This document shows, piece after piece, positions 1 through 7,683 of a stretch of DNA of 9,513 nucleotides. The DNA comes from CAYGZA01 sp964354135 (lineage in GTDB: Bacteria; Planctomycetota; Planctomycetia; Pirellulales; Thermoguttaceae): contig CAYGZA010000270.1 in assembly GCA_964354135.1 (NCBI GenBank), forward strand, positions 1 to 9,513, read 5' to 3'. Below the pieces are notes generated by a model that saw only the letters and a program-made list of their open reading frames with translations, did not search any database and was not told the DNA's origin. Both the position numbers and the translations under genes were made by a program. The stretch's first letter is position 1. The number at the start of each line of letters is the position of its first letter.

Positions 1-527
1 AGGACCCGGTGGGCCTGTTCACCTTCGACGAGAAGATCCGCAACAGCCTGGCGCCCAAGTCCCGCCGCAACCACCTGGGAAACGTCTTGTCGCTCTTGGC
101 GAACTTGAAGCCGCAAGGCAAGACCGACGTCGCGCAGAGCCTCACCCAGATCGCGGCCATCTTGCGCCACGCCAGCCTGGTGATGGTCTTTTCCGACCTG
201 CTCGGCGAGCCGGAGCCGATCCTCCAGGCCCTGCACCGCCTGCGGCACCGCGGCCACGACGTGATCCTCTTCCACGTCCTCGACGAGGCCGAGGTCCGCT
301 TCCCCTTCGACGGCCTGGTGGAGCTGGAAGACCCGGAGACGCAGCAGCGACTGGCGGTCGACGCCGGCGGCTTCCGCGCCGACTACCTGGCGGAGCTGCG
401 GGCCTTCTGCGACACCTTCCGGCGGGAGTGCTCCCAGGCCCGGATCGACTACGTGGGCCTGGACACGAGCATGCAGTTCGACAAGGCGTTGACCGAATAC
501 CTGGGCCGCCGCAAGGCGCGGTACTGA
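1..527 (+). CDS. DUF58 domain protein, C-terminal part (5' end outside window)
   Basis: This is the 3' part of a DUF58 family gene. The reading frame is open to the left edge, where codons for D-P-V-G-L precede F-T-F-D-E-K-I-R. A GTG at position 9 is in frame but encodes an internal valine, not the start, because the N-terminal half of the family is missing. DUF58 proteins contain a VWA-like fold; the visible remnants are the G-K-T-D-V loop after L-K-P-Q, and the strand V-M-V-F-S-D-L, which match late metal-site positions of that fold. Family knowledge: DUF58 genes usually follow a MoxR AAA+ ATPase and precede BatA-like membrane proteins, and the downstream neighbours here fit that order. The stop (TGA, 525-527) lies 6 bases before the ATG of the next gene, so the two are almost certainly cotranscribed. 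Biochemical role is unproven; a cytoplasmic partner of MoxR in envelope protein assembly or maturation is the usual inference. Confidence 0.88.
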   Translation, partial: DPVGLFTFDEKIRNSLAPKSRRNHLGNVLSLLANLKPQGKTDVAQSLTQIAAILRHASLVMVFSDLLGEPEPILQALHRLRHRGHDVILFHVLDEAEVRFPFDGLVELEDPETQQRLAVDAGGFRADYLAELRAFCDTFRRECSQARIDYVGLDTSMQFDKALTEYLGRRKARY

Positions 528-533
528 GTGACC

Positions 534-2711
534 ATGTGGAGCTTTGGGAACCTATCGCTGTTGTACGGGGCGGGCCTGGTGACGCTCCCGATCGTGCTCC
601 ACCTGGTGATGCGCCGCAAGCCCAGGCTCCTCGAATTCCCCCCGCTGCGGTTCATCCAGCGGCGGCACGAGGCGAATCGGCGGCAACTGCAGTTGCGGCA
701 CCTGTTGCTGCTGGCGATGCGGATGGCGCTGATTGCCTTGGTGGCCTTCGCTCTGGCCCGGCCGAAGGTGAAGCTCTCCGCCAGCGTGCTCGGCAACCAG
801 AGCGATCCGGTGGCAGCCGTGCTCGTCTTCGACACCTCGAAGCGGATGGAGTACCGGCACGAAAACCGCACGCGGCTCGAGGCCGCCCAGGAACTCGCGC
901 TTTGGCTCTTGGCCCAGTTCCCGGCGGAAAGCCAGGTGGCCGTGCTCGACAGCGGCTCGGGCCCGGGGGCGTTTCAGGTCGATCTCGGCTCGGCCAGGCA
1001 CCGCATCCAGCGGCTGGAGACGATGGCCGGCCCGCAGCCCGTCCCGCGCGTAATCGGCGAAGCGGCGCGGCTGCTCGGCGAGAGCAAGCTGGCCCGCAAG
1101 GAGGTGTACGTCTTCACCGACCTGGCCCGGGTCGCGTGGCGGGCGGATCCGGGCGGCCGGCTCGAAGACCGTTTCCGCAGCGTGCCCGGCACGGGCGTTT
1201 ACGTTCTCGACGTGGGGGTCGAGCGGCCGGCGAATTTCGCTCTGGGCGATTTGCGGCTTTCCGAGCAGGTCTTGTCCAGCCGCAGCAGCTTGAGGGTGGA
1301 GACGGAGCTGGCGGTCGAGGGCGAGGGGGGAAAACGGACGGTAGAGCTTTTCCTCCTGGAGCCCGATCCCGCCGCCAAGGACCCCGGCCGGCGCAAACCG
1401 CAGAAGGGCGGCGAGCAGACGGTCACCCTCGAGGCAAATCGGGCCCAACCGATCGAGTTTCCCGTGGGCGTGCTGGCGACGGGGACCCACCAGGGCTACC
1501 TGCAAGTCCTCGGCGAGGACGGCCTGGCCGCCGACGATCGCCGCTATTTCACCGTGGAGGTCAAGCCGGCCTGGCGGGTGCTGATTGCCGCCCCGCAGCC
1601 GGCCGACGAGTACGCCCTCTTCCTGGCCCAGGCCCTGGCCCCCGAGTCGCACCGCCGCAGCGGCCGGGCACGCTTCGACTGCGCGGTGATCTCCCTGGAC
1701 GACCTGCGGGGGCGAGTCCTCTCGGGATTCTCGGCCGTGTGCCTGGTAGACCCGAAACCGCTGGAGCCGGCAACGTGGACGAAGCTCGGGGACTACGTCT
1801 CGGCGGGAGGCGGGCTCGCGGTTTTCCTCGGAAGGAACGCGGACCCGGTCGACTCGTTCAACCAGAGCCAGGCCCAGGAGCTGCTCCCCGGCAGACTGCT
1901 GCGTCAGGCCCGATCTCCCGACGGGAGCCTGGTCCTGGCCCCGCGGAATTACGAGCATCCGGTGCTCGCCCCGCTCCGCGGCCGGGCCGGCGCGATCCCT
2001 TGGGTCCGCCATCCCGTGTATCGCTACTGGCAATTGGGCGATCCGCCGCAGGGCGTCCACGTCGTCGCCAGATACAGCAACGACGACCCGGCCATCCTGG
2101 AGCGGCCGCTGGGCAAGGGCCGCGTCCTGACCATGACCACCCCGGTCTCCGACGACCCCAACCGCAATCCCTGGAATCTGTTGCCGGTGGGCGGGTCGTG
2201 GCCGTTTGTGGGGCTGGTCCACTTCGGCATGCTCTCCTACCTCGTCGGCGCCGGCGACCAGCGGCTGAACTATTTTGCCGGGCAGTCCGCGGTCTTGCCG
2301 CTCGACCCGCAGCACGCCTTCCGCTCCTACGTCCTGACCACCCCGGACGGTGCGGAGACCCGGCTGGCGCACGATCTGAAACAGCCCGCGTTGGTCATCG
2401 CGTCGAGCGACTCGGCCAGCCAACTGGGCAATTACCGCGTTCGGGCCGGCGGGGCTGCCGAGGGCGTGGACCGCGGCTTCAGCGTCAATCTGCCGGCCGA
2501 GCAGACCCGCCTGGAGCGCCTCCCCGAAAAGGAGCTTGCCGAGGTCTTCGGGGCAGTCCCCTACCGGATTGCCCGCAACCGCGGTCAGATCGAGCTGGAC
2601 TTGAGCACCGGCCGCGTGGGTCCGGCGGAACTCTTTCCCTGGCTGATCGTCGCCGCAGCCCTCGTCCTCGGGGTGGAGCACGTGTTGGCGAACAGGTTCT
2701 ACCGAGAATGA
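534..2711 (+). CDS. BatA-like membrane protein with degenerate VWA and amidotransferase-like domains
   Basis: A protein of about 725 residues. The N-terminus matches the BatA N-terminal family: a first helix (about 7-25, ending P-I-V-L-H-L), an R-R-K-P-R-L-L-E-F-P-P-L-R-F linker, then a second helix (about 57-75, ending A-L-A-R-P). A VWA-like domain follows; its metal-site motif reads D-T-S-K-R at 100-104, so the last serine of DxSxS is replaced by arginine. Around 345-460 lies an alpha/beta region like the amidotransferase-like domains of this family, with G-G-G-L-A-V-F-L-G. A hydrophobic helix near 699-719 anchors the C-terminus, so the middle is probably periplasmic. I chose ATG 534 because M-W-S-F-G-N-L resembles the usual family start; GTG 528, directly after the upstream stop, would add two residues and cannot be excluded. 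The end overlaps the next gene by ATGA. The expected role is as a membrane partner of the MoxR/DUF58 pair; the exact function is unknown. Confidence 0.87.
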   Translation: MWSFGNLSLLYGAGLVTLPIVLHLVMRRKPRLLEFPPLRFIQRRHEANRRQLQLRHLLLLAMRMALIALVAFALARPKVKLSASVLGNQSDPVAAVLVFDTSKRMEYRHENRTRLEAAQELALWLLAQFPAESQVAVLDSGSGPGAFQVDLGSARHRIQRLETMAGPQPVPRVIGEAARLLGESKLARKEVYVFTDLARVAWRADPGGRLEDRFRSVPGTGVYVLDVGVERPANFALGDLRLSEQVLSSRSSLRVETELAVEGEGGKRTVELFLLEPDPAAKDPGRRKPQKGGEQTVTLEANRAQPIEFPVGVLATGTHQGYLQVLGEDGLAADDRRYFTVEVKPAWRVLIAAPQPADEYALFLAQALAPESHRRSGRARFDCAVISLDDLRGRVLSGFSAVCLVDPKPLEPATWTKLGDYVSAGGGLAVFLGRNADPVDSFNQSQAQELLPGRLLRQARSPDGSLVLAPRNYEHPVLAPLRGRAGAIPWVRHPVYRYWQLGDPPQGVHVVARYSNDDPAILERPLGKGRVLTMTTPVSDDPNRNPWNLLPVGGSWPFVGLVHFGMLSYLVGAGDQRLNYFAGQSAVLPLDPQHAFRSYVLTTPDGAETRLAHDLKQPALVIASSDSASQLGNYRVRAGGAAEGVDRGFSVNLPAEQTRLERLPEKELAEVFGAVPYRIARNRGQIELDLSTGRVGPAELFPWLIVAAALVLGVEHVLANRFYRE

Positions 2712-4972
2712 TCCGCTTGTCCTTCTATCCCGTGGGCGGCGACGACTACCTGCTGGTGGCCGTGGTGGCCCTTGCGCTTTTGGTCCTCTTGATGTTGGGG
2801 CCGGCGCGCGGGAAGACGACCCCGCAGAGGCGCGCCGCGCTGGTCGGGCTGCGGCTGGCGGTGATCTTCCTGGTGATCCTGACCATGCTCCGCCCCACGC
2901 TGGTCTATACGGAAACGCGGAAGCAGCCGGCCACGCTGGTCGTCCTGGCCGACAAGTCGCGCAGCATGTCGGTCCGCGACGAGGTCAACGGGCAGACCCG
3001 GTACGAGGCCCTCCGCATGGCCCTTTCCCAGGCCCGGGACGCCCTGCGGGCGCTGGGCAAGGATTTCGAGATCAAGGCGTACGGCTTCGACGCCGATCCC
3101 TATCCGGTCGAGGTTGCGGACGGAGAGATCGCGCTGGACGACGCGCCCGACGGCCAACAGACGGCGATCGGCTTCGTTCTCGAATCGGTTCTCCGCGCCG
3201 AGACGGACAAGCGCCTGCTGGGGGTCTTGCTGCTCGGCGACGGGGCCCAGCGGGCTTATCCGCCCCGCGACGTCCTGCCGCAGGCCCCCGCCGGCCGCAT
3301 GAAGCACCTGGGGTATCCCCTCTATGCCCTGCGCTTCGGGCAGTCGCGAGGGCTGGGGCAGGTCCAGGACGTGGCGGTCACGGAGCTCCTGGCCGATCCG
3401 CTGGTCTTCGTCAAGAACGAGCTGGTGGTGAGCGGGCAGGTCCGCATCGACGGCTACGTCAACCGCGAGATTCCCGTGCAGCTTGCGGTCGAGAAATCGC
3501 CCGGCAAGACTGAGGTGGTCGCCCAGAAAAACGTCAAGGCCCTGGCGGACGGCGAGATGATCTCGGTGCAGTTCACCTACGTGCCCGAGAGCCCGGGCGA
3601 AGTGAAGCTGACCCTCGAAGCGGCGCCGCAAACCGGAGAGCTGGTGACCACGAACAACCGGCTGAGCACGTTTACCAACGTGCTCAAGGGCGGGATTCGC
3701 GTTTTGTACGTCGAGGGCTTTCCGCCCCGCAGCGAGCAGGTCTTCGTCGGCCGGCGATCGCTGGCAGCGTCGGCCGACATCAACGTCGACATACGAAACA
3801 TCAACCTCCGCGCCCCCGAGACCCGGCCCAAGGACCTCTCCGGGCTGCTGAAGCCGGGCAAGTGCGACGTGTACATCCTCGGCGACGTCGACTCGAGCGC
3901 CTTCACCAAGGAGGAGCTGGCCGACCTGGCCGACGCGGTCGATAAGGGGGCCGGCTTGATGATGCTCGGCGGCGTCCACAGCTTCGGGCCCGGCGGCTAT
4001 GCGGGGACGCCCTTGGTGGACGTCCTGCCGGTAAGAATGGATCGCCTGGAGCGGCAGCCGCCGGACGCGCCGATCGGCAAGGACCTGTACCTTCCCGGAC
4101 CGCTCAAGATGCGGCCCACGGAGATCGGCGAGAAGCAGTACAGCCTGATGCTCGCGGGGAGCCGTGAAGAAAACGCCGCCCTGTGGAGCCGATTGCCGCC
4201 GCTGGACGGGGCCAACAAGCTCCTCGGCGTGAAACGGGGGGCCCTGATCCTGGCGGTGGACGACCGGGAGCGGCCGCTGCTGGTCAGCCAGGACTTGGGC
4301 GCCGGCAGGGTGATGGCCTTCGCCGCCGATTCCACCTGGCGATGGTGGATGCACGGCTTTGAGCCCGCCCACAAGCGCTTCTGGCGGCAGGTGGTCCTGT
4401 GGCTGGCCAAGAAGGATGAGATGGCCGAGGGCAACGTCTGGATCAAGCTTCCCCAGCGGCGATTTGCCCCCGGGCAGCGGGCCGAGTTCACCGCGGGGGC
4501 GCACGCCCCCACCGGCGAGCCCGTCCAAGGGGCGTCGTACACCGCGGAAGTCACGTTGCCCGATGGCTCCAAGCGCCCCCTGCCATTGACGCCGGGCGTC
4601 GAGCAAGCGGCAGGGAGCTTTCGCGACACCCAACAGCCCGGCGACTACACCGTCCAGGTCACCGCCCGGCAGGATGGCAAGGAGCTGGGAACCGGCCGGG
4701 CGAGGTTCCTGGTCCTCGAACAGGACCTCGAACTGGACAACGCCCTGGCCGACGCCACCTTGTTGGACAGCCTGGCGGCTGCGACCGGCGGGCAATCCGT
4801 GGTTCCGGAGGAGCTTCCTGGACTTATCCGGCGCCTTGCCGAGAATACACAGGACCTGGAAGTGCAGCGGGAGACGAAGGCCACGTTCTGGGACACTTGG
4901 CCCTTCTTCCTCACCCTGGTGGGGCTTCTCGGGGCCGAATGGTACTTGCGGAAACGGTGGGGACTGGTATGA
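2708..4972 (+). CDS. Membrane-anchored VWA protein with glutamine amidotransferase-like domain
   Basis: A 754-residue protein with two N-terminal helices (about 14-30 and 45-61), a VWA domain, an immunoglobulin-like stretch (about 230-325), an amidotransferase-like domain (about 328-480), another beta-rich part and a C-terminal helix (about 732-748) ending R-K-R-W-G-L-V. The VWA metal site looks complete: D-K-S-R-S at 82-86, T152 in Q-Q-T-A-I-G and D178 in L-G-D-G. The amidotransferase-like part shows L-G-G-V-H-S-F-G-P-G-G-Y from residue 420, a pattern typical of the putative-amidotransferase family near PF07090. No cysteine sits at the nucleophile elbow (residues 421-425), so catalysis is unlikely. 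The ATG overlaps the upstream stop as ATGA, implying translational coupling. An open frame extends upstream to 428, but that part overlaps the BatA-like gene in another frame and is not coding. Family context suggests a periplasm-facing scaffold working with MoxR and DUF58 proteins. Confidence 0.88.
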   Translation: MIRLSFYPVGGDDYLLVAVVALALLVLLMLGPARGKTTPQRRAALVGLRLAVIFLVILTMLRPTLVYTETRKQPATLVVLADKSRSMSVRDEVNGQTRYEALRMALSQARDALRALGKDFEIKAYGFDADPYPVEVADGEIALDDAPDGQQTAIGFVLESVLRAETDKRLLGVLLLGDGAQRAYPPRDVLPQAPAGRMKHLGYPLYALRFGQSRGLGQVQDVAVTELLADPLVFVKNELVVSGQVRIDGYVNREIPVQLAVEKSPGKTEVVAQKNVKALADGEMISVQFTYVPESPGEVKLTLEAAPQTGELVTTNNRLSTFTNVLKGGIRVLYVEGFPPRSEQVFVGRRSLAASADINVDIRNINLRAPETRPKDLSGLLKPGKCDVYILGDVDSSAFTKEELADLADAVDKGAGLMMLGGVHSFGPGGYAGTPLVDVLPVRMDRLERQPPDAPIGKDLYLPGPLKMRPTEIGEKQYSLMLAGSREENAALWSRLPPLDGANKLLGVKRGALILAVDDRERPLLVSQDLGAGRVMAFAADSTWRWWMHGFEPAHKRFWRQVVLWLAKKDEMAEGNVWIKLPQRRFAPGQRAEFTAGAHAPTGEPVQGASYTAEVTLPDGSKRPLPLTPGVEQAAGSFRDTQQPGDYTVQVTARQDGKELGTGRARFLVLEQDLELDNALADATLLDSLAAATGGQSVVPEELPGLIRRLAENTQDLEVQRETKATFWDTWPFFLTLVGLLGAEWYLRKRWGLV

Positions 4973-4979
4973 AGGAGGA
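4972..4979 (+). promoter_or_regulatory. Strong Shine-Dalgarno-like AAGGAGGA without a convincing gene
   Basis: AAGGAGGA overlaps the stop codon of the VWA gene. Seven bases later a TTG (4987) opens a 54-codon frame ending at 5151, and an ATG at 5009 opens a 17-codon frame. Neither peptide resembles a known family, and the third-position base use is not like the neighbouring genes. It may be a relic of a lost gene, a leader peptide signal, or chance. Confidence 0.3.
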
Positions 4980-5215
4980 AGGGTCATTGCCGGTGGACAA
5001 ACGGTACGATGAAAAAGGAAGCCCCCGCAAAGAGATGCGCGCGGAAGATACCCCTCTGTTGAGGAATGGCCGCAGCGCTATTCAGGGTGTTCCGCACCAC
5101 TGGGTTTCCTGCTTTGAGCTGCTCTCGAGTCCGTCGTGCGGAACTGGGTGACATACTGTAGTAAGGTTGTCTAGCGACCAGGGCATAAACCACGCAGTGT
5201 GGGTAGTTTAGGTAA
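4973..5215. other. Intergenic region between VWA operon and GAF-HlyD gene
   Basis: This 243-base gap holds the orphan Shine-Dalgarno-like sequence at its left end and a 9-base inverted repeat at 5089-5144. From about 5150 on it is visibly richer in A and T than the genes, as expected for a promoter region of the downstream gene. I searched for -35/-10 pairs: TTGTCT (5167-5172) and CATAAA (5184-5189) are only 11 bases apart, too close for a standard sigma-70 promoter. No tRNA, insertion sequence or CRISPR-like repeat is visible. Confidence 0.6.
5089..5144. repeat. Perfect 9-base inverted repeat
   Basis: GTTCCGCAC at 5089-5097 is the exact reverse complement of GTGCGGAAC at 5136-5144, with 38 bases between. 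The spacer contains a small palindrome GAGCTGCTC. The repeat could form a long-loop RNA hairpin after the VWA gene or serve as a two-half protein-binding site upstream of the GAF-HlyD gene. No T-run follows, so it is not a classical terminator. Confidence 0.4.
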
Positions 5216-7648
5216 ATGAGCAGCGAGCAGTCCTTCGACCCGCAACTCATCGAACAGACCAAGGCGCAGATCCGCACCTTGGTCCATGAGATCGCCCAGT
5301 TTGCTAAGTCGGACATGGCGGCGGAGGAGTTCTATGCGGAACTCCTTCCGCGGGTGGTTTCTGCACTGGCGGCCGTCGGCGGGGTGATCTGGGCCAAAGG
5401 AGACCAGGGGCGGCTGGGTCTCCAATACCAGGTCAACCTTCAAGAGACGCGGCTCCCCGAGAAGGACGAGGAAGAGCAGGTCCGCCACGGCCGCCTGCTG
5501 CAAAAGGTCCTCACCAGCGGCGAGCCTTTTCTCGTGCCGCCGCACTCCGGCGCGGGGGACGGCGAGCAAGGGACCAATCCGACCGACTACCTCCTCGTGC
5601 TCGGGGCGCTGAAGACCGAGCTCGAAGTGGTCGGCGTGCTGGAGATCTTCCAGCGGCCCGACGCCGGCCCGCCGACCCAGGCGGGCTATCTGCGGTTCGT
5701 CACCCAGATGTGCGAGCTGGCGGCCGAGTTTCTCAAGAGCCGGCAGTTGCGGCACTTCTCCGACCGCCAGGTCCTTTGGACCCAGCTCGAAGAGTTCACC
5801 CGGCTGGTTCACGCGAGCCTCAATCCGCGGGAAGCGGCGTACACGATCGCCAACGAGGGGCGGCGGCTAATCGAGTGCGACCGGGTCAGCGTGGCGATCC
5901 ACCGCGGCAAGAGGTGCTTCGTCGAGGCGGTCAGCGGGCAGGACATGTTCGACAAGCGCTCCAACACGATCCGGCTCCTGAACCGGCTGGCCACGGTGGT
6001 GGTCGCCAGCGGCGAGCCGATGTGGTACAGCGGCGATACCCGCGACATGGCCCCGCAGGTCGAAGACGCGGTGCAGGAGTACGTCGACGAGTCGCACACC
6101 AAGATGATCGCGGTGCTGCCGCTGGTGCGTCCCGAGCCGCTGGAGAAAGAGAGGGAGCGGCCGGACGAGCCGGACGAGTCACCCCCGCCGGTCGGCGCCT
6201 TGATCGTCGAGCAGATCGAGGACAGCCGCGTTCAGCCGAAGACGCTGCAGCGCGTCGAGGTGGTCTGCCAGCACAGCGCCTCGGCGCTGGCCAACGCCCT
6301 GGAGCACGACAGCCTGTTCCTCATGCCGGTGTGGCGGGCCCTGGGCAAGACCCGCGTGGTCACGAAGGCCAGGACGCTCCCCAAGGTGCTGATTGTGGCC
6401 GGGACCGTCCTGGGGCTCATTCTGGCGCTGGCGTTGGTCCCGACCGATTTCGCCTTGTCGTCCAAGGGGACCCTCGATCCGATCAAGCGGCGCGACGTGC
6501 ATGCCGACGTCAACGGGGTGGTCAACGACGTGCTCGTCAGGCACGGCGATAAGGTGGTCGAGGGCCAACTGCTGGTGCGCCTCCAGGACCGCAACCTGGA
6601 AAAGCAAGTGACCGAGGTTGAAGGAAAAATCGACGCTGCGCGAAAGGCCATCAGCCGGGTCACTTCGCAGCTCTTCACGTCCCGGGCCTTGAGTCCCGAC
6701 GAGCGGGCTCGGCTGAACGGGGAATTGGAGGAGCACAGAAGCCAGCTCAAGAGTTCCGAGAACGTCCTTAGGGTCTTAAAGGAGCAGGAGAAGGGGTTGG
6801 CGGTGACCAGCCCCATGGCCGGCCAGGTGATCAGTTGGGACTTGGAGAACCGGCTCATGGGGCGCCCCGTGACGCGGGGGCAGGTCATGGTGAAGATTGC
6901 CGATCCGAGCGGCGATTGGGAGCTGGAGCTGCACATGGCGGAGGACCGGCTCGGCTACATCCGCCAGACCGAAGCCGGGCTTCGCGAGAAGGTCCGCTCG
7001 CGGCTCCGGGAGGCGCTCCGCGAGCCGATGCGGGAGCAGCTCCGCCAGCGGGTCGAAGGCCAGGCTGCCGCCCAGGCCCCCCTGACCCCGGAAGAGGTCG
7101 AGAGCCAGGTCGAAGCCCAGTTGGAGAGCGATCTCGACAAGGTGGTCAACGCGGACTACGCGCAGGTTCGGGCCCGCTTCCGCGACCTGTTGCGAGAATC
7201 GCTTCGGGACACGGTCCGCGAGCGACTCCATTCGCAGGTGGCTGCCGAGGCCTCCCCGAGTCCCGAGGATGGCCAGGGGCAGGCTGAGGGCCAGGTCGAG
7301 AGTCAGATCCAGAGCCAGGTCGAAGCCCGGTTGCCGAGCGAGCTCGACAAGGAGGTCGAAGCCGAGATCAACGACCGCCTGGATGTCTCCTACACCCTCT
7401 CCAACGATCCGGGCAGGACGCACTACGGGAAGATCCGGGAGATCGACTATGCCGCGGAGCCGCGGGGCGAGGAGGGCGTCGTGGTCCTGATGAAGGTCGA
7501 GATCGACAAGAACGACCTGCTGCCCGAGCACCTCCAGCAAGGGGCGACGATCACCGCCAAGGTCGCTTGCGGGCGGTGCTCGGTGGGCTACAGGCTGTTC
7601 CACGACTTCATCGCCTGGACGAAGAAGATGTGGTTCCGGTGGTTCTAG
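5216..7648 (+). CDS. GAF-GAF-TM-HlyD fusion: membrane adaptor with cytoplasmic sensor part
   Basis: An 810-residue protein. Residues about 20-175 look like a GAF domain (G-V-I-W, then T-D-Y-L-L-V-L-G-A-L and V-G-V-L-E-I-F-Q-R); about 187-370 form a second (R-L-I-E-C-D-R-V-S-V-A-I, then V-G-A-L-I-V-E-Q). A single helix at about 390-408 follows. Beyond it is an HlyD/membrane-fusion-protein core: first lipoyl half with D-V-N-G-V-V-N-D-V-L-V-R-H-G-D-K-V at 431-447, coiled coil about 458-525, second lipoyl half with S-P-M-A-G-Q-V about 531-537, then a beta-barrel part. The barrel is interrupted by a duplicated charged insert (591-720). The end, C-G-R-C-S-V-G-Y-R-L-F-H-D-F, resembles planctomycete adaptors of this type. 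The predicted layout is GAF part in the cytoplasm and adaptor in the periplasm. An in-frame TAA sits immediately before the ATG, so the protein cannot start earlier; the ribosome-binding site is weak (AGG, 5210-5212). The ligand and the pump partner are unknown. Confidence 0.85.
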   Translation: MSSEQSFDPQLIEQTKAQIRTLVHEIAQFAKSDMAAEEFYAELLPRVVSALAAVGGVIWAKGDQGRLGLQYQVNLQETRLPEKDEEEQVRHGRLLQKVLTSGEPFLVPPHSGAGDGEQGTNPTDYLLVLGALKTELEVVGVLEIFQRPDAGPPTQAGYLRFVTQMCELAAEFLKSRQLRHFSDRQVLWTQLEEFTRLVHASLNPREAAYTIANEGRRLIECDRVSVAIHRGKRCFVEAVSGQDMFDKRSNTIRLLNRLATVVVASGEPMWYSGDTRDMAPQVEDAVQEYVDESHTKMIAVLPLVRPEPLEKERERPDEPDESPPPVGALIVEQIEDSRVQPKTLQRVEVVCQHSASALANALEHDSLFLMPVWRALGKTRVVTKARTLPKVLIVAGTVLGLILALALVPTDFALSSKGTLDPIKRRDVHADVNGVVNDVLVRHGDKVVEGQLLVRLQDRNLEKQVTEVEGKIDAARKAISRVTSQLFTSRALSPDERARLNGELEEHRSQLKSSENVLRVLKEQEKGLAVTSPMAGQVISWDLENRLMGRPVTRGQVMVKIADPSGDWELELHMAEDRLGYIRQTEAGLREKVRSRLREALREPMREQLRQRVEGQAAAQAPLTPEEVESQVEAQLESDLDKVVNADYAQVRARFRDLLRESLRDTVRERLHSQVAAEASPSPEDGQGQAEGQVESQIQSQVEARLPSELDKEVEAEINDRLDVSYTLSNDPGRTHYGKIREIDYAAEPRGEEGVVVLMKVEIDKNDLLPEHLQQGATITAKVACGRCSVGYRLFHDFIAWTKKMWFRWF
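6986..7375 (+). repeat. Tandem duplication encoding a charged helical insert in the HlyD adaptor
   Basis: Two consecutive units encode residues 591-648 and 649-720. Unit 1 begins E-K-V-R-S-R-L-R-E-A-L-R-E and unit 2 begins A-Q-V-R-A-R-F-R-D-L-L-R-E. Both continue with an arginine-rich helix, an alanine/proline linker ending T-P-E-E or S-P-E-D, and a Q-V-E-A-[QR]-L-x-S-[DE]-L-D-K segment. Unit 2 carries about 12 extra codons rich in G, Q and E. At DNA level, 7100-7149 and 7310-7359 agree at 43 of 50 bases by my hand count, so the copies arose by duplication. Confidence 0.8.
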
Positions 7649-7683
7649 TGGGTCCTGCCGGGTCTGGGAAACATTGGGAATGC

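Noticed and set aside
1..17. 17 bases at the left edge are identical to 8864-8880
   Set aside because: Both stretches encode D-P-V-G-L in the same frame with the preferred codons of this genome, in unrelated proteins with no similarity on either side. Coincidence of a common peptide and codon bias is sufficient.
552..2681. Long antisense open frame (709 codons) across the BatA-like gene
   Set aside because: The + strand frame has clear family motifs and membrane helices. The antisense frame is Pro/Gln/Arg/Gly-rich without domains, as expected from a high-GC gene read backwards.
428..2707. Open frame continuous with the VWA protein, extending 760 codons upstream
   Set aside because: It overlaps the DUF58 and BatA-like genes in another frame and encodes low-complexity Arg/Gly/Pro sequence. 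The VWA protein has a natural N-terminus with membrane helices at ATG 2708.
2699..4987. Antisense open frame (762 codons) covering the whole VWA gene
   Set aside because: Same explanation: it mirrors the coding strand's GC-rich third positions and has no recognisable motif.
5167..5189. Possible sigma-70 promoter TTGTCT/CATAAA
   Set aside because: The spacing is only 11 bases, and other pairs in the gap match the consensus poorly.
5710..6552. 280-codon frame on the + strand within the GAF-HlyD gene
   Set aside because: It is Arg/Gly/Ala-rich without domains and lies wholly inside the well-supported GAF-HlyD frame.
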